From Brumimicrobium ulvae (GTDB taxonomy: Bacteria > Bacteroidota > Bacteroidia > Flavobacteriales_D > Crocinitomicaceae): 64,000 nucleotides of DNA. The position numbers and the translations under genes are program-made. Under the pieces are notes generated by a model. It worked only from the letters and a program-made list of their open reading frames with translations, made no database searches and was not told the origin of the DNA. This document shows positions 1 to 10,943 of this stretch, in pieces (the first letter of the stretch is position 1; each line of letters begins with the position of its first letter). Where the stretch lies: positions 62,001 to 126,000 of the forward strand of contig NZ_CANNGT010000002.1 in assembly GCF_947504225.1 (NCBI RefSeq). Reading direction: 5' to 3'.

Positions 1-2279
1 CGTGTTACACTATTCTTTTCATTCGAAATTGTTAACATATAGAGGCCGGATGCAAGATCTGATTCATCAATTTTCAATTGATTGCCTTTCACTTGATATG
101 CTCCAATTACTTGTCCTGTAAGACTAGTTAGTGTCACAGTTTTATCACCTTCGAAATCCATTGTAATATTGAAGATTCCTTTTGATGGATTAGGATAAAC
201 ATTAATTTTGTTTTCTAATTCATTTACAGATAAAGATGCTGTTGTAATACAGAAGTTGTATGTTATTGACGATCCAAAGTTAGCATCAGCCTCTAACAAT
301 TCCGCTAAGACCTGATTGTTCATTGTTTGTGTCAAGGTCATACTTCCTGAATAGTCACAAGAATTATAGGCCGCTCCTTCAACTCCATCACCATAAGCAT
401 CCATTAGTATCAATTCATAGCAACCATTGGTGAAACACATTGTTTCTGACACTAAGTTGCTTGAATTGGAATTTGGCCCATAACCACTTCCACTGTAAAT
501 CACATCATTATTGTCATTTCTAATTTCCCAAGAAACCTCAGCGGCGTAACAACCCAAGTAAAAGTCGAGTGCTACTTCCACACCTTGAGGTGCTGCATAA
601 AAATTAATTGAACGAATGTTGTCTACAATATCCTGATCTGTCTGACCATTAACACTCAGCACCTCTACTTCTATGGCATTATTTCCACCGATTTGATTAA
701 ATATAGGCAAGGTAATCGTTTCGGTTACATAAGATGCTATATTTCCTGTCCAATTTATATTTTGAGAAGTTCCGTTATAAGTGTATTTAATTGACATTGA
801 AGTGATCGTTTGAACTCCTTTATTGAGGATATCAACACTTGGTGTAAATGACGACAAACACTCTTTCCCTTCTTGTCCTGAAATGGTTTGAACAGAAGCG
901 TTATAATCTGTTGGTGAATTATAAGGGTCGTAACCTCCAATAGATACCGAACCTGAATTAGTTGGGTCTAACCAATATTTTAATTGACCACTGTTTGAAC
1001 TTCCAGAAGGCTCCCAAGAGTTATAAAGTCTACCGTAAAAATCTTGACCTGAAGATGAAGTTCCAACACATCCGGCATTTCCTCCCCAAAGTTGACCGAT
1101 AATCAACCCATCTTGGTTAAACAAAGGCGAACCTGAAGAACCTCCTTCAGTTGTAGTATTTCTATCCCATTCTACAGACCAAGAACTATTTGCTTCTGAA
1201 GAACCCATTGCTTGAACAGCAACTGCTGGATCATCATCAAAGGAAATCTTTTTTATATCTCCACTAGGGTGGTGAATACCAATTGTAGAACTTGGTGCGG
1301 CATTTCCGTTATTCCATCCCGCAAAGTAAGGATTGTGAGATTGAGGAATTGCTCCGCCTGTTAACCCTCCTGTTATTTCCACTAATGAAAAATCAGAAGG
1401 TTGTCTACTGGCACGTTGTACAGCACCTGAAAGAGATTCAAACGGAGGAGAACTTGGTGGATTGTTACAGTTATCCGATTGCCAGTTGAACCTAAAAATC
1501 CAATTGGTAACGTTACTTCCGCAATGATTAGCCGTCAACACATATGGTGTTCCATCAAATTGAGTATTATTAATGAGTGCCCCAGTACAAAAACCTGAAC
1601 TTCCTGAAACGAGCATAACTACACTGTTTCTTTGGTTCATGTAAGCTGCACCATCAGGACAATTCACATTCATATTACAACTTCCCGAAGAGCCTAAAGC
1701 TTTTTCTTGAAATTCTTCTGCAGTTCTATAACCGTGAGTTACTCTAGAAACCTCCACATGGCCAAGGTTATTTGTATTTTTAGCAGGTACAAAATACTCA
1801 ACAATTACGGTGTTTCCTGGAACTAACTCTGCTCCTAACTCGCCTTTATAGATATGGTTTTGAGTAAACTTTCCAAGAATAAAAGTTTGTTCTGGGTTAT
1901 AAACATACAACTCATTTCCTTCTGGTATTACAGTGTTTGAGAATGTTAAATTAATTGTTTTTGCGCGATCTGAAGAAACTTCCATCAACCATACCTGGTC
2001 TCCATTTGGTTTTGTTGTCCAACTTCCAGCATTATAAATATCTAAAGCTGTAGAGTAGTTAAATCCGAATCTCCAAGGCCCATTTTTAAGCGCATCGTTA
2101 ACTTCATCTTCTGCCCTTAATTTCTCAACATCAGGTTGGGCAAAATTGTACCTTGGTACTTCTGTTCCTGTTTTTGTAAAATAATCCAACCCTGTTGGCG
2201 TCCCTCCATCTCCTTGCTGTCCAAAAATAAGTGCACAAACAGCAAAAAATGAGAAGGTTAGTACTAATCTTTTCATCAT
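1..2279 (-). CDS. Secreted trypsin-like serine protease with T9SS C-terminal domain (3' end outside window)
   Basis: This is a secreted S1-type endopeptidase of the lysyl-endopeptidase kind. It opens with two Met codons and a hydrophobic signal peptide ending near FGQQ. After a pro-region, the catalytic triad can be read: His252 in TANHCGS, Asp296 in PSDFSL and Ser382 in GGSSGSPLF. The C-terminal part carries beta-sandwich-like modules, and from about residue 685 a type A T9SS sorting domain (YPNPSKGIFNI, then LASGLYMLTI). The frame is open to base 1, so only the last few residues should be missing. T9SS substrates of this type are exported to the surface or medium and lose their tail. Substrate specificity (Lys or other) cannot be read from the sequence. 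It is transcribed divergently from the gene at 2479. Confidence 0.9.
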   Translation of the reverse strand, partial: MMKRLVLTFSFFAVCALIFGQQGDGGTPTGLDYFTKTGTEVPRYNFAQPDVEKLRAEDEVNDALKNGPWRFGFNYSTALDIYNAGSWTTKPNGDQVWLMEVSSDRAKTINLTFSNTVIPEGNELYVYNPEQTFILGKFTQNHIYKGELGAELVPGNTVIVEYFVPAKNTNNLGHVEVSRVTHGYRTAEEFQEKALGSSGSCNMNVNCPDGAAYMNQRNSVVMLVSGSSGFCTGALINNTQFDGTPYVLTANHCGSNVTNWIFRFNWQSDNCNNPPSSPPFESLSGAVQRASRQPSDFSLVEITGGLTGGAIPQSHNPYFAGWNNGNAAPSSTIGIHHPSGDIKKISFDDDPAVAVQAMGSSEANSSWSVEWDRNTTTEGGSSGSPLFNQDGLIIGQLWGGNAGCVGTSSSGQDFYGRLYNSWEPSGSSNSGQLKYWLDPTNSGSVSIGGYDPYNSPTDYNASVQTISGQEGKECLSSFTPSVDILNKGVQTITSMSIKYTYNGTSQNINWTGNIASYVTETITLPIFNQIGGNNAIEVEVLSVNGQTDQDIVDNIRSINFYAAPQGVEVALDFYLGCYAAEVSWEIRNDNNDVIYSGSGYGPNSNSSNLVSETMCFTNGCYELILMDAYGDGVEGAAYNSCDYSGSMTLTQTMNNQVLAELLEADANFGSSITYNFCITTASLSVNELENKINVYPNPSKGIFNITMDFEGDKTVTLTSLTGQVIGAYQVKGNQLKIDESDLASGLYMLTISNEKNSVT

Positions 2280-2478
2280 TAATTTTTTATAGTATATTAT
2301 TTAGCGATAATCTATCAGGCAATTTACGCAAAAAATTAAAAAGTATTTGTCTGATCACCATGAAATTATCATAAGTGTAATTTAAAACACCAACTTTATA
2401 TTCTAAATATTCTCATCGAACACCTCGCTTTAAAGCTAGAATCATTATTTTTAAAACTTATACTATAATTATCATACG

Positions 2479-3708
2479 ATGAAGCAAATCTTTTTTATTC
2501 AAATTGTCTTTTTCATTTCCTTTATTTCCTTTGGACAAATAGAGGTTACTGAAGGTAAGTTTCCTTTTAACCAGATTATTGAATGGCCTGGGAAAGGTAC
2601 TTTGTTGTTAGGGAATGATCCTACAGGAAGAACAGATGAGATTAATTTCAACTTATTGAATCACCAAGGAGAAGTTTCATGGAACAGATCGGTTTATCCG
2701 AAAAGTAATAATACAAGCTTAATTGTTTCAGGGATGTCGGACTATCTCTACTTTGTAGATGATCTAAAACCGGTAAACAACCATATTCGTTACAATCAAG
2801 TAAATCAAAGCGGTAGTATTGTTCCAACAAAGTTTGATCTGCTCAAAGTTATTCGAAGCTATCGCTACACCACTCCTAATGACTTGGAACTAAAGGAGAT
2901 TGTTAACACTCCAAAAGCACTTGTTTTTTACTTTCAATTACCTGTTAAAGACAAAGGAATAATTGAAAACTTTTTTGTTACAATTACACACCACAACAAC
3001 AGGGTTTATCATTATCAAGGTCCGGCTTCTGACATGACACTCATGAAAGAAGGCAAGGAAGGTCCACTTGTTTTTGCTGGTGCTGACGAAAACACCATTT
3101 GCTTTTCGAGGTATGAATATTCTGATAAGAAGCAGAACGCTAGATTTTATCCTTTTTCGCCAAAGGCAGAGCCCATCAGTAGAAACACAATGATAATTCC
3201 AGATTTCTCGCCTATTCTTTCTACAATTCAAGAGGTCAGTCTTCATGGAAGTCACTACATAGAGAAAGAAAATAAATCTACCGTTATTGCAGAAGGGAAA
3301 GGTATATATATGGGTGGAAAATATTTTTATGCTGTCAATGATGCAAAAGACAGGTGTTTGAAAATTTACGGAAGAGATGATAATGGAAAGTACGTTTTGC
3401 TCAATAAATGTGAAAATGTTGCTGAAGCTTCAAGAAAATATAAAGCTTCGTTGGCCATCATTCCTTTTAGAGATAAGGCAGTAATTGTCAGCAATATAAA
3501 CGATAATTCAATCGCTTATGAATTGACTGATAACAAACTTGAAAAGGTCGCTTCTGAAACGCTTAACTTCGAAATCCTTCAAAAAAACCCAAGTTCTTTC
3601 AAAGTAGAAAATAAATCTGCTAATTTTGTGCACTTTAAAGAAGGTCTTCCTTACTTTTTCGATTTGAAAAACATTAAGGATGGCAATAAAGTTATTTTTA
3701 AGCAATAG
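2479..3708 (+). CDS. Secreted protein of unknown function
   Basis: A protein of 409 residues with a clear signal peptide (MKQIFFIQIVFFISFISFGQ), so it is exported to the periplasm or outer membrane. I do not recognise a domain. The body is rich in beta-strand-like stretches and has no T9SS tail, lipobox or membrane segment after the signal. It ends 5 bp before the uridine kinase-like gene, and the histidine kinase gene follows closely, so the three probably form one operon. The two downstream genes do not suggest a role for it. Confidence 0.8.
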   Translation: MKQIFFIQIVFFISFISFGQIEVTEGKFPFNQIIEWPGKGTLLLGNDPTGRTDEINFNLLNHQGEVSWNRSVYPKSNNTSLIVSGMSDYLYFVDDLKPVNNHIRYNQVNQSGSIVPTKFDLLKVIRSYRYTTPNDLELKEIVNTPKALVFYFQLPVKDKGIIENFFVTITHHNNRVYHYQGPASDMTLMKEGKEGPLVFAGADENTICFSRYEYSDKKQNARFYPFSPKAEPISRNTMIIPDFSPILSTIQEVSLHGSHYIEKENKSTVIAEGKGIYMGGKYFYAVNDAKDRCLKIYGRDDNGKYVLLNKCENVAEASRKYKASLAIIPFRDKAVIVSNINDNSIAYELTDNKLEKVASETLNFEILQKNPSSFKVENKSANFVHFKEGLPYFFDLKNIKDGNKVIFKQ

Positions 3709-3713
3709 AAATT

Positions 3714-4334
3714 ATGGTTATTGGGATTTGTGGAGGAAGTGGTTCTGGAAAAACAACATTGTTGAACCGATTGGCTGAAAAGTACAGCTATCTTAAACCT
3801 TCTGTGTTCTCAATGGACAATTACTATAAGCCTATTGAAGAGCAACAAGTCGATCAAAACGGTAAGGTTAACTTTGACCTTCCTACCGCATTGGACAAGG
3901 AAAGACTACTAAAAGACCTTACACGTTTAATCAACGGGAAAAGTATTGAAGTTTTTGAATATCAATTCAATGCTGGAAACAACAGAAATGTATTAATCAC
4001 TATTGAGCCATCTGAATTACTTATTGTTGAAGGTTTATTTGTGTTTGAATACGAAAAAGTCCGTCAACTCTTAGACTTTAGCATTTTTGTTGATGTTGAC
4101 CCAGCGATTCAATTAGACAGAAGAATTTACCGCGACCAAGAGTCTAGAGGTTATTCACGTGCTGACATTCTTTACCAGTGGGAGAACCATGTAATTCCGT
4201 GTTATAATGCTTTCCTTGCACCACACGAAACCAAGTCTGATTTTATCTACCACAACGACAGCCGATCAGAAAATGATTTTGTCCGATTAACAAATGTTCT
4301 TGAAGAATTGCTTCCTCAAGAAAAAGTTGACTAA
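3714..4334 (+). CDS. udk: Uridine kinase-like P-loop kinase
   Basis: A protein of 206 residues, the usual length for the uridine kinase/phosphoribulokinase family. The Walker A loop GGSGSGKTT lies at residues 7-15, followed by SMDNYYKP, the typical nucleoside-binding DxYY segment. A Walker B-like LLIVEGLFVFE and a lid with RRIYRDQESRG follow. Uridine kinase phosphorylates uridine and cytidine in the cytoplasmic pyrimidine salvage pathway. Family membership is firm. The exact substrate is less sure, because Bacteroidota often carry more than one member. It sits between a secreted unknown and a large histidine kinase with short gaps. Confidence 0.82.
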   Translation: MVIGICGGSGSGKTTLLNRLAEKYSYLKPSVFSMDNYYKPIEEQQVDQNGKVNFDLPTALDKERLLKDLTRLINGKSIEVFEYQFNAGNNRNVLITIEPSELLIVEGLFVFEYEKVRQLLDFSIFVDVDPAIQLDRRIYRDQESRGYSRADILYQWENHVIPCYNAFLAPHETKSDFIYHNDSRSENDFVRLTNVLEELLPQEKVD

Positions 4335-4364
4335 AATCCCTGAAAATAATTAGATTTGTTTGTA

Positions 4365-7300
4365 ATGAAGTCCGTTTCAAACAAACTCCGTTGGCTAATT
4401 GTAGCTTTTTTAAGTATAATCCTTTCGTGGATTGCCTATACGGTTTTCTATAATACGAATGTTGAACATGAACAGGAACGGTTCCAAAAAGACTTTACAG
4501 CTTTAGAAAAAAGACAAGGCGTATTCAAGAATGTAGTCTCAAAAGTCGTGAAAAATAATTCTATAGACGAATTATGGGCAATGAAAGAACTACAAGAAAA
4601 TGATTTTTCAGTACATATATATAAAAGCGATTCTCTTGTTTATTGGAATTCTAATCAAATCAATATAAAAAATGACTTCTTGGGCAGTTACACCCATTTT
4701 GTAGGTCGGTTTTCAAATGGATATTACCTGGTTGACATTTTTAACGTTCATGACCTTCACGTCATAGTAAGCAGTAAAATAAAACACTATTTCTTTTATC
4801 AAAACAATGCTTTACAAAACACCATAACCAATCATTTCCAGACTACCAACGATGTTGAAATCCATTGGGAGGAAGTCGAAAACAGTATTCCAATCATCTC
4901 AATAGAGAATGAAACACTATTCTACTTATCGATTCTCAACGAAAAATCAATTGGAAAATATCAGCAATTGATCATTTTCAGTCTTTATGCCTTTGGATTC
5001 CTTAGTTTACTTATTTCTTTAACTTTAATTATTAAACCCATTGCAAAAAGAAAAAGTTGGTTGGTGTTGCTCTTTCCAATCCTTCTGCTGGCGTTTAGGT
5101 ATTATTCTATTCGATTTGCATGGATTAAACTGTTTAATGAATTCGAAATATACGACCCTATTCTTTACGCAAACAGCAGTTTAATTCCGAGTTTAGGAAG
5201 TTTAATCCTAAGCTTAATCATTGTTTTTATTGTGATTTGGTGGTTTTTGTATTTTTTTCACCGTATAAACCCACAAAAAAAGTTCAACTCTATCCTTTTG
5301 GTCTTTTGCTACCTAGCATTATTACTTTACTCCATTTTTATCAGTCATTTATTCGAATCTCTGATCGTAAACAGTTCCATTTCATTGGTTATTGATGAGG
5401 TATTCTCCCTTTCTCTTTATTCAATCATTGCACTGGTCATCATATCTTCACTTTTCTTGTCCTATTATCTTTTAATTCGACAGTTGAGTTTAAAGCTTAT
5501 TCAATCCACTATTCCTTTAAATTATTTAGCATTGATTTGGTTTATAAGTGGGGTTTTGTTTGCTACCATTGAATTGGTTTACCTTCAGAACAATATTTTC
5601 AATTCACTATGGCCTGTTTTACTAAACGCTTTGTTCTTTTATTTGGCCTCCAAAAAACTCAATCTTAATTCTTTAAAATACCACATTGCAATTGTAATTG
5701 TTATTGGTTTTTACGGTGCAATTATTCTTTTTGAAAACAACGAATCCAACGAACATCAAAAAAGAGAACTTTATGCTAATCAGTTGATAACAGATCAAGA
5801 TCCTACCATGGAAATTGAATATGCTGCTACGATAGAAAAACTTGTTAATAATCCAGAGTTTCATCAATTGATTGGAGGAGAAAATGATTTCACCGCGCCA
5901 AACTTATCATTACAAATTGAAAATTGTTGTTTTGGTGAATTTTGGGAACGTTATGAAATGAGCTTTTTCTTTTTTCAAGCCGATGGAACTGCCTTATTGG
6001 ATTATATCAGTAATCAATCGAAAACCAAAGAAGATCTTGTGCATTTAGTAGAACATCATTCTGCCCCTTCCTCTATTGCTGAGAATCTATACTTCGTAAC
6101 TGATTATTTTGATCAATTAAGTTACATCGGACATAGAAAAATACTAAGGGCAGATTCAACACAGCTAGATTTCTTTATTCTTTTCAAGTCAAAAAAGATT
6201 CCGGAACAAATTGGCTTTCCCAGGTTATTGATGAATGAAAAGTCATATGCTTTACAAAATCTTGAGGATTATTCTATTGCCCGTTATTCTAATGGCAAAT
6301 TAGTTATGCGCTTTGGTGGATATAATTATCCTACAACCATAGATTTTTTCAACAACAAAGCTGGAGAAAAATCAGGATTTATTACCCTTAACAATATCAA
6401 CCATTTGGTTTATCATCAAGAGGATGGCCAATCAGTTGTGATTTCTAAACCTGAAAAACGATTTATTGAGCAACTGAGTACTTTTTCATACTTGGTGTTA
6501 TTCTTTGGGATATTCTCTTTATTGGCATTATTCTTCTTTAACTGGTCATCAATATTCCCACTAAAATCTCTACAGCTCTCTTTAAAAGTTCAGATTGTTT
6601 TAATTGGAATGGTGGTCGGTGCTTTTGTATTGTTTGCTATTGTTGCCATTCAAAACGTTACACGTCAATACAATGTATACACTAACGACAATTTAAAAGA
6701 AAAGATATATTCGGTAGAAACAGAAATAGAACAGAAGATTGGAAATAAAGAAAAACTTATTCCGTCTGAACATAGAGATTACATGAACTATTTGTTGAAG
6801 AAATTCTCCAATGTATTTGTTACTGACATTAATTTTTATTCTACAAATGGAGATTTATTTGCCACTTCCCAAACCAAACTATACGACAAAGGCATCAGTA
6901 CTCCACAAATGAACAGCCGTGCCTTTTACGCAATGAATTATAATCAACGCAGCGAATATATACACCTAGAGAAGTTCGGAGAGCTTTCCTTCCTTTCTGC
7001 TTATTTGCCGTATAAAAACCATGAAGGTCAATTGTTGGGGTACATTAATCTACAGCATTTCTCAAAACAAAACACTTTCGAACGCCAAATGAATGAGTTC
7101 ATCGTTGCCGTCATCAATATTGCTGTACTTCTACTAGTGGTTACTGTGTTGCTAGCCATTATTGTTTCAGGATGGATTACAGCGCCTTTAAGACTCATAC
7201 AGCAAAGCTTTAGCAAAGTAGAATTTGGAAAAGAGAATAAGCCCATTGCCTATGAAGGTGATGATGAAATTGGTGCGCTGGTCAAAGATTACAACAATAA

Positions 7301-8015
7301 GTTGGTTGAGTTAGAATTAAAAGCAATGCAGTTGGCACAAAGCGAACGTGAAACTGCATGGAGGGAAATGGCCAAACAAGTGGCACATGAAATCAAGAAT
7401 CCTTTAACACCAATGAAATTAAGTGTACAACATTTCCAACGTGCATTTGATGTTAATGACCCGAACGCCAAAGAAAAAATTCAACGTATTGTAAATTCCT
7501 TGGTCGAACAAATTGATGCCTTAAGTAAAATCGCCAACGAGTTCTCTAACTTTGCTAAGATGCCCAAAGCAAATGAGGAGCGTTTGAACTTGGTTCCGAT
7601 GTTAAATAACATTGTAGATCTCTACTCTTCCAAAGATGTACATATTGCCTTAGTCTTAAATGATAATGAAGAACTTAATGTCTTTGCAGACAAAGATTTA
7701 ATTTTACGTGTATTCAATAACCTTATCAAAAACGCTATACAAGCAGGTATAGAAAATGATGAAACCCACATTACTATTTCTGTAACCCAAGAAGATCAAA
7801 ACTACATTATTGCTGTTAAAGATAATGGAACAGGAATATCTGATGAAATTAAAGAAAAGATGTTCTCTCCAAACTTCACCACCAAAACAACAGGTTCGGG
7901 ACTAGGATTGGCAATGGTGAAACAAATTATCACCAATCACAATGGCCAAATCTGGTTTGAATCAGAAGAAGGAGAAGGTACAGTGTTTTATATTTTGATT
8001 CCGAAGGTTGTGTAG
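4365..8015 (+). CDS. Large membrane sensor histidine kinase, NtrY-like
   Basis: About 1216 residues. I prefer the ATG at 4365; a TTG nine bases upstream is the alternative. One N-terminal membrane helix and an extracytoplasmic region come first, then a cluster of about eight helices (residues ~200-450). A second extracytoplasmic region and two more helices around residues 710-765 follow, then another sensor-like segment, a helix near residue 920 and a HAMP-like linker. The HisKA motif VAHEIKNPLTPMKL has the phospho-accepting His1008. The ATPase domain shows N (FNNLIKNAIQAG), G1 (DNGTGI) and G2 (GSGLGLAMVK) boxes. It resembles NtrY-type kinases, but no response regulator gene is next to it. 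The stimulus is unknown. It ends before a bidirectional terminator. Confidence 0.88.
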   Translation: MKSVSNKLRWLIVAFLSIILSWIAYTVFYNTNVEHEQERFQKDFTALEKRQGVFKNVVSKVVKNNSIDELWAMKELQENDFSVHIYKSDSLVYWNSNQINIKNDFLGSYTHFVGRFSNGYYLVDIFNVHDLHVIVSSKIKHYFFYQNNALQNTITNHFQTTNDVEIHWEEVENSIPIISIENETLFYLSILNEKSIGKYQQLIIFSLYAFGFLSLLISLTLIIKPIAKRKSWLVLLFPILLLAFRYYSIRFAWIKLFNEFEIYDPILYANSSLIPSLGSLILSLIIVFIVIWWFLYFFHRINPQKKFNSILLVFCYLALLLYSIFISHLFESLIVNSSISLVIDEVFSLSLYSIIALVIISSLFLSYYLLIRQLSLKLIQSTIPLNYLALIWFISGVLFATIELVYLQNNIFNSLWPVLLNALFFYLASKKLNLNSLKYHIAIVIVIGFYGAIILFENNESNEHQKRELYANQLITDQDPTMEIEYAATIEKLVNNPEFHQLIGGENDFTAPNLSLQIENCCFGEFWERYEMSFFFFQADGTALLDYISNQSKTKEDLVHLVEHHSAPSSIAENLYFVTDYFDQLSYIGHRKILRADSTQLDFFILFKSKKIPEQIGFPRLLMNEKSYALQNLEDYSIARYSNGKLVMRFGGYNYPTTIDFFNNKAGEKSGFITLNNINHLVYHQEDGQSVVISKPEKRFIEQLSTFSYLVLFFGIFSLLALFFFNWSSIFPLKSLQLSLKVQIVLIGMVVGAFVLFAIVAIQNVTRQYNVYTNDNLKEKIYSVETEIEQKIGNKEKLIPSEHRDYMNYLLKKFSNVFVTDINFYSTNGDLFATSQTKLYDKGISTPQMNSRAFYAMNYNQRSEYIHLEKFGELSFLSAYLPYKNHEGQLLGYINLQHFSKQNTFERQMNEFIVAVINIAVLLLVVTVLLAIIVSGWITAPLRLIQQSFSKVEFGKENKPIAYEGDDEIGALVKDYNNKLVELELKAMQLAQSERETAWREMAKQVAHEIKNPLTPMKLSVQHFQRAFDVNDPNAKEKIQRIVNSLVEQIDALSKIANEFSNFAKMPKANEERLNLVPMLNNIVDLYSSKDVHIALVLNDNEELNVFADKDLILRVFNNLIKNAIQAGIENDETHITISVTQEDQNYIIAVKDNGTGISDEIKEKMFSPNFTTKTTGSGLGLAMVKQIITNHNGQIWFESEEGEGTVFYILIPKVV

Positions 8016-8028
8016 TAGAGAAGATTTG

Positions 8029-8058
8029 CAAACCGTCCTTACACAAACCGCCCCTACA
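8029..8058. repeat. Tandem pair of 15-bp repeats
   Basis: CAAACCGTCCTTACA at 8029-8043 is followed directly by CAAACCGCCCCTACA at 8044-8058, two mismatches in 15 bases. It lies between the kinase stop codon and the terminator hairpin. It may be a fragment of a genome-wide intergenic repeat. Confidence 0.5.
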
Positions 8059-8074
8059 ACGACACACCATAAAA

Positions 8075-8102
8075 AAAGTGGAAGTCTTTCGACTTCCACT
8101 TT
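8075..8102. terminator. Bidirectional intrinsic terminator between the histidine kinase gene and sdhB
   Basis: A perfect 12-bp stem (AAAGTGGAAGTC pairing with GACTTCCACTTT) encloses a TTTC loop. Runs of T/A flank both sides, so it can end the rightward kinase transcript and the leftward sdh transcript. Confidence 0.85.
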
Positions 8103-8125
8103 CAATATAACATTCTGTCTTGCTT

Positions 8126-8878
8126 CTAGTGCTTAACAGCAGTTTTTGCTTTGATTAACTCACGGTTTAAACGCGCGATGTTTTCTAAAGAAATTCCTTT
8201 AGGGCACTCTGCTTCACATGCTCCGGTATTCGAACAGTTTCCGAAACCTTCGGCATCCATTTGTGCAACCATATCTTGTACACGTTTCTTCGCTTCCACC
8301 TTACCTTGTGGCAACAAAGCAAATTGTGAAACTTTTGCAGATGTAAATAGCATTGCAGAACTGTTTTTACACGCCGCTACACATGCTCCACATCCAATAC
8401 AAGTTGCAGCATCAAAAGCCATATCAGCATCCTCTTTAGGAACTGGAATAGCGTTCGCATCTTGTGTGTTTCCAGAAGTATTTACAGAAACATATCCTCC
8501 TGATTGCTGAATACGTTCAAACGCACTTCTATCCACAATTAAATCTTTAATGATAGGAAATGCTTTAGCTCTAAATGGCTCAATATAAATTGTATCTCCA
8601 TTTTTAAAACTACGCATGTGCAATTGACAAGTCGTGATTCCTTTATCTGGACCGTGTGGTTCTCCATTGATATGTAAAGAACACATTCCACAAATACCTT
8701 CACGACAATCGTGGTCAAATGCTACAGGCTCTTCATCTTTTGTAATTAGGTCTTCATTTAAAACGTCAAGCATTTCAAGGAAAGACATATCTGGTGAGAC
8801 ATCACTGATCTGATAATCCACCATTGATCCTTTATCGTTGGCGTTTTTCTGTCTCCATATTTTTAATGTCAAATTCAT
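8126..8878 (-). CDS. sdhB: Succinate dehydrogenase/fumarate reductase iron-sulfur subunit
   Basis: This subunit passes electrons from the flavin of SdhA to the membrane quinone site. Three cysteine clusters are visible in order: CREGICGMC with a later C for the 2Fe-2S centre, [11 protein letters not shown] for the 4Fe-4S centre, and [15 protein letters not shown] for the 3Fe-4S centre. The start at 8878 (MNLTLKIW) gives 250 residues, the normal size; an ATG at 8917 would add 13 residues not typical of the family. It is last in the order sdhC-sdhA-sdhB, about 55 bp after sdhA, and ends just before the shared terminator. Confidence 0.95.
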   Translation of the reverse strand: MNLTLKIWRQKNANDKGSMVDYQISDVSPDMSFLEMLDVLNEDLITKDEEPVAFDHDCREGICGMCSLHINGEPHGPDKGITTCQLHMRSFKNGDTIYIEPFRAKAFPIIKDLIVDRSAFERIQQSGGYVSVNTSGNTQDANAIPVPKEDADMAFDAATCIGCGACVAACKNSSAMLFTSAKVSQFALLPQGKVEAKKRVQDMVAQMDAEGFGNCSNTGACEAECPKGISLENIARLNRELIKAKTAVKH

Positions 8879-8933
8879 ATCTCTAAATTTTTTATGATTC
8901 TTTGAAAGCGTATACACACTTTCAATCTACCTC

Positions 8934-10937
8934 TTATTTATAGCTTCTAGTTTTCAATTCAATGTTCTCATAAACTAGATCTTCTTTATGAAGAATAGCT
9001 TCTCCCGGATTCCCAGTGTACTCCCAAACTGCTGCATACTTGAAGTTTTCATCATCACGTTTTGCTTCACCTTCTTCTGATTGTGATTCTTCACGGAAGT
9101 GACCTCCACAAGATTCTTCTCTGTGCAATGCATCTTTTGCGAACAACTCTGCAAGCTCCAAATAGTCAGCTACACGTCCTGCTTTTGCTAATTCATCGTT
9201 GAATTCGTTCATTCCTCCAGGAACTCTCACTTCTTTCCAAAACTCCTCACGTAAGACTTTTATTTCTTCAATTGCAGAAGTCAAACCTTCTTTGTTACGG
9301 GCCATACCACACTTGTTCCACATGATAAGACCAAGTTTTCTATGGAAAGTATCTACAGACTTGGTTCCTTTGTTATTGATGAAGTGTTCTAAGCGATCGA
9401 CTACTTCTTTTTCTGCCTCAGCAAAAGCGGGGTGATCGGTAGAAATTGGTCCAGTACGAATATCATCAGCTAAGTAATCTCCAATTGTATAAGGCAATAC
9501 GAAGTATCCATCCGCCAATCCTTGCATCAATGCAGAAGCTCCTAAACGGTTTGCTCCGTGATCTGAGAAGTTTGCTTCTCCAATCGCATACAAACCAGGC
9601 ACGGTTGTCATTAGGTTGTAATCTACCCAAATTCCACCCATTGTATAGTGAACTGCTGGGTAAATCATCATTGGTGTTTCGTATGGATTCTCATCAACGA
9701 TTTTCTCATACATTTGGAAAAGGTTACCGTATTTGTTCTCGATAACTTGCTTTCCTAATTTGGTTACAAGTGCTTTATCGTTTTCATCTAAACCTTGAAC
9801 ATGTGCTGTTTCTTTACCATAACGTTCAATTGCTGATGCGAAATCTAAATATACTGCTTGACCAGTTGCATTAACACCATATCCAGCGTCACAGCGCTCT
9901 TTGGCTGCACGCGAAGCAACGTCACGTGGTACTAAGTTACCAAATGCAGGATAACGACGCTCTAAATAATAATCTCTGTTTTCTTCTGGAATCTGAGTCG
10001 GTTTTAATTGCCCCGCTCGAATAGCCTTAACATCGTCCATGTTTTTAGGAACCCATATACGACCATCATTTCTTAACGATTCCGACATCAAGGTTAATTT
10101 CGCTTGTAACTCACCTGCAACTGGAATACAAGTTGGGTGAATTTGAGTGAAACATGGATTCGCAAAATAAGCTCCTTTCTTGTGAATTTTCCAAGCTGCA
10201 GAAGCATTACTTCCCATAGCGTTTGTTGATAAAAAGAATATGTTTCCATATCCTCCTGAACCAACAACCACTGCGTGTGCTCCATGACGTTCAATCTTTC
10301 CTGTAACCAAATCACGTGTTATAATTCCACGTGCTTTTCCATCAACAATTACAACGTCCATCATTTCATGACGGTTGTACATTTTGATTTTACCACGGCT
10401 AATTTGACGATTCATTGCTGAATATGCTCCAAGCAACAATTGTTGACCAGTTTGACCTTTTGCGTAGAAAGTTCGAGAAACCAATACTCCTCCAAATGAA
10501 CGGTTATCTAAAAGTCCTCCGTAGTCACGTGCAAAAGGAACCCCTTGAGCCACGCATTGGTCAATGATGTTTGCCGAAACCTCAGCTAAACGATAAACGT
10601 TTGCCTCTCTTGCTCGGTAGTCACCTCCTTTCACTGTATCATAAAACAAACGATAGATTGAATCTCCATCTCCTTGATAATTTTTCGCTGCGTTAATCCC
10701 CCCTTGTGCTGCAATAGAATGCGCACGTCTTGGTGAATCTTGGAAAGCAAACGCCTTAACGTTATACCCTAGCTCTGCTAAAGTAGCAGCTGCAGACCCT
10801 CCTGCTAATCCTGTTCCTACAACAATCACGTCAATTAAACGCTTATTTGCAGGGTTTACCAAATTAATATTATTCTTATAGTTGGTCCATTTATCTTTTA
10901 AAGCACCACTTGGTATTTTTGAATCTAATTTTGTCAT
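8934..10937 (-). CDS. sdhA: Succinate dehydrogenase/fumarate reductase flavoprotein subunit
   Basis: A protein of 667 residues that oxidises succinate to fumarate using covalently bound FAD at the cytoplasmic face. The FAD-binding motif [19 protein letters not shown] lies near residue 40, and [15 protein letters not shown] contains the flavin-linked His. Other family landmarks are the substrate-site segment [11 protein letters not shown]-like (seen as [11 protein letters not shown]), the basic [11 protein letters not shown]-like region ([20 protein letters not shown]), and [22 protein letters not shown] near the C-terminus. The length fits the long B-type SdhA of Bacteroidota. It lies 6 bp downstream of sdhC in the same operon. 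Confidence 0.96.
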   Translation of the reverse strand: MTKLDSKIPSGALKDKWTNYKNNINLVNPANKRLIDVIVVGTGLAGGSAAATLAELGYNVKAFAFQDSPRRAHSIAAQGGINAAKNYQGDGDSIYRLFYDTVKGGDYRAREANVYRLAEVSANIIDQCVAQGVPFARDYGGLLDNRSFGGVLVSRTFYAKGQTGQQLLLGAYSAMNRQISRGKIKMYNRHEMMDVVIVDGKARGIITRDLVTGKIERHGAHAVVVGSGGYGNIFFLSTNAMGSNASAAWKIHKKGAYFANPCFTQIHPTCIPVAGELQAKLTLMSESLRNDGRIWVPKNMDDVKAIRAGQLKPTQIPEENRDYYLERRYPAFGNLVPRDVASRAAKERCDAGYGVNATGQAVYLDFASAIERYGKETAHVQGLDENDKALVTKLGKQVIENKYGNLFQMYEKIVDENPYETPMMIYPAVHYTMGGIWVDYNLMTTVPGLYAIGEANFSDHGANRLGASALMQGLADGYFVLPYTIGDYLADDIRTGPISTDHPAFAEAEKEVVDRLEHFINNKGTKSVDTFHRKLGLIMWNKCGMARNKEGLTSAIEEIKVLREEFWKEVRVPGGMNEFNDELAKAGRVADYLELAELFAKDALHREESCGGHFREESQSEEGEAKRDDENFKYAAVWEYTGNPGEAILHKEDLVYENIELKTRSYK

Positions 10938-10943
10938 AACCTA

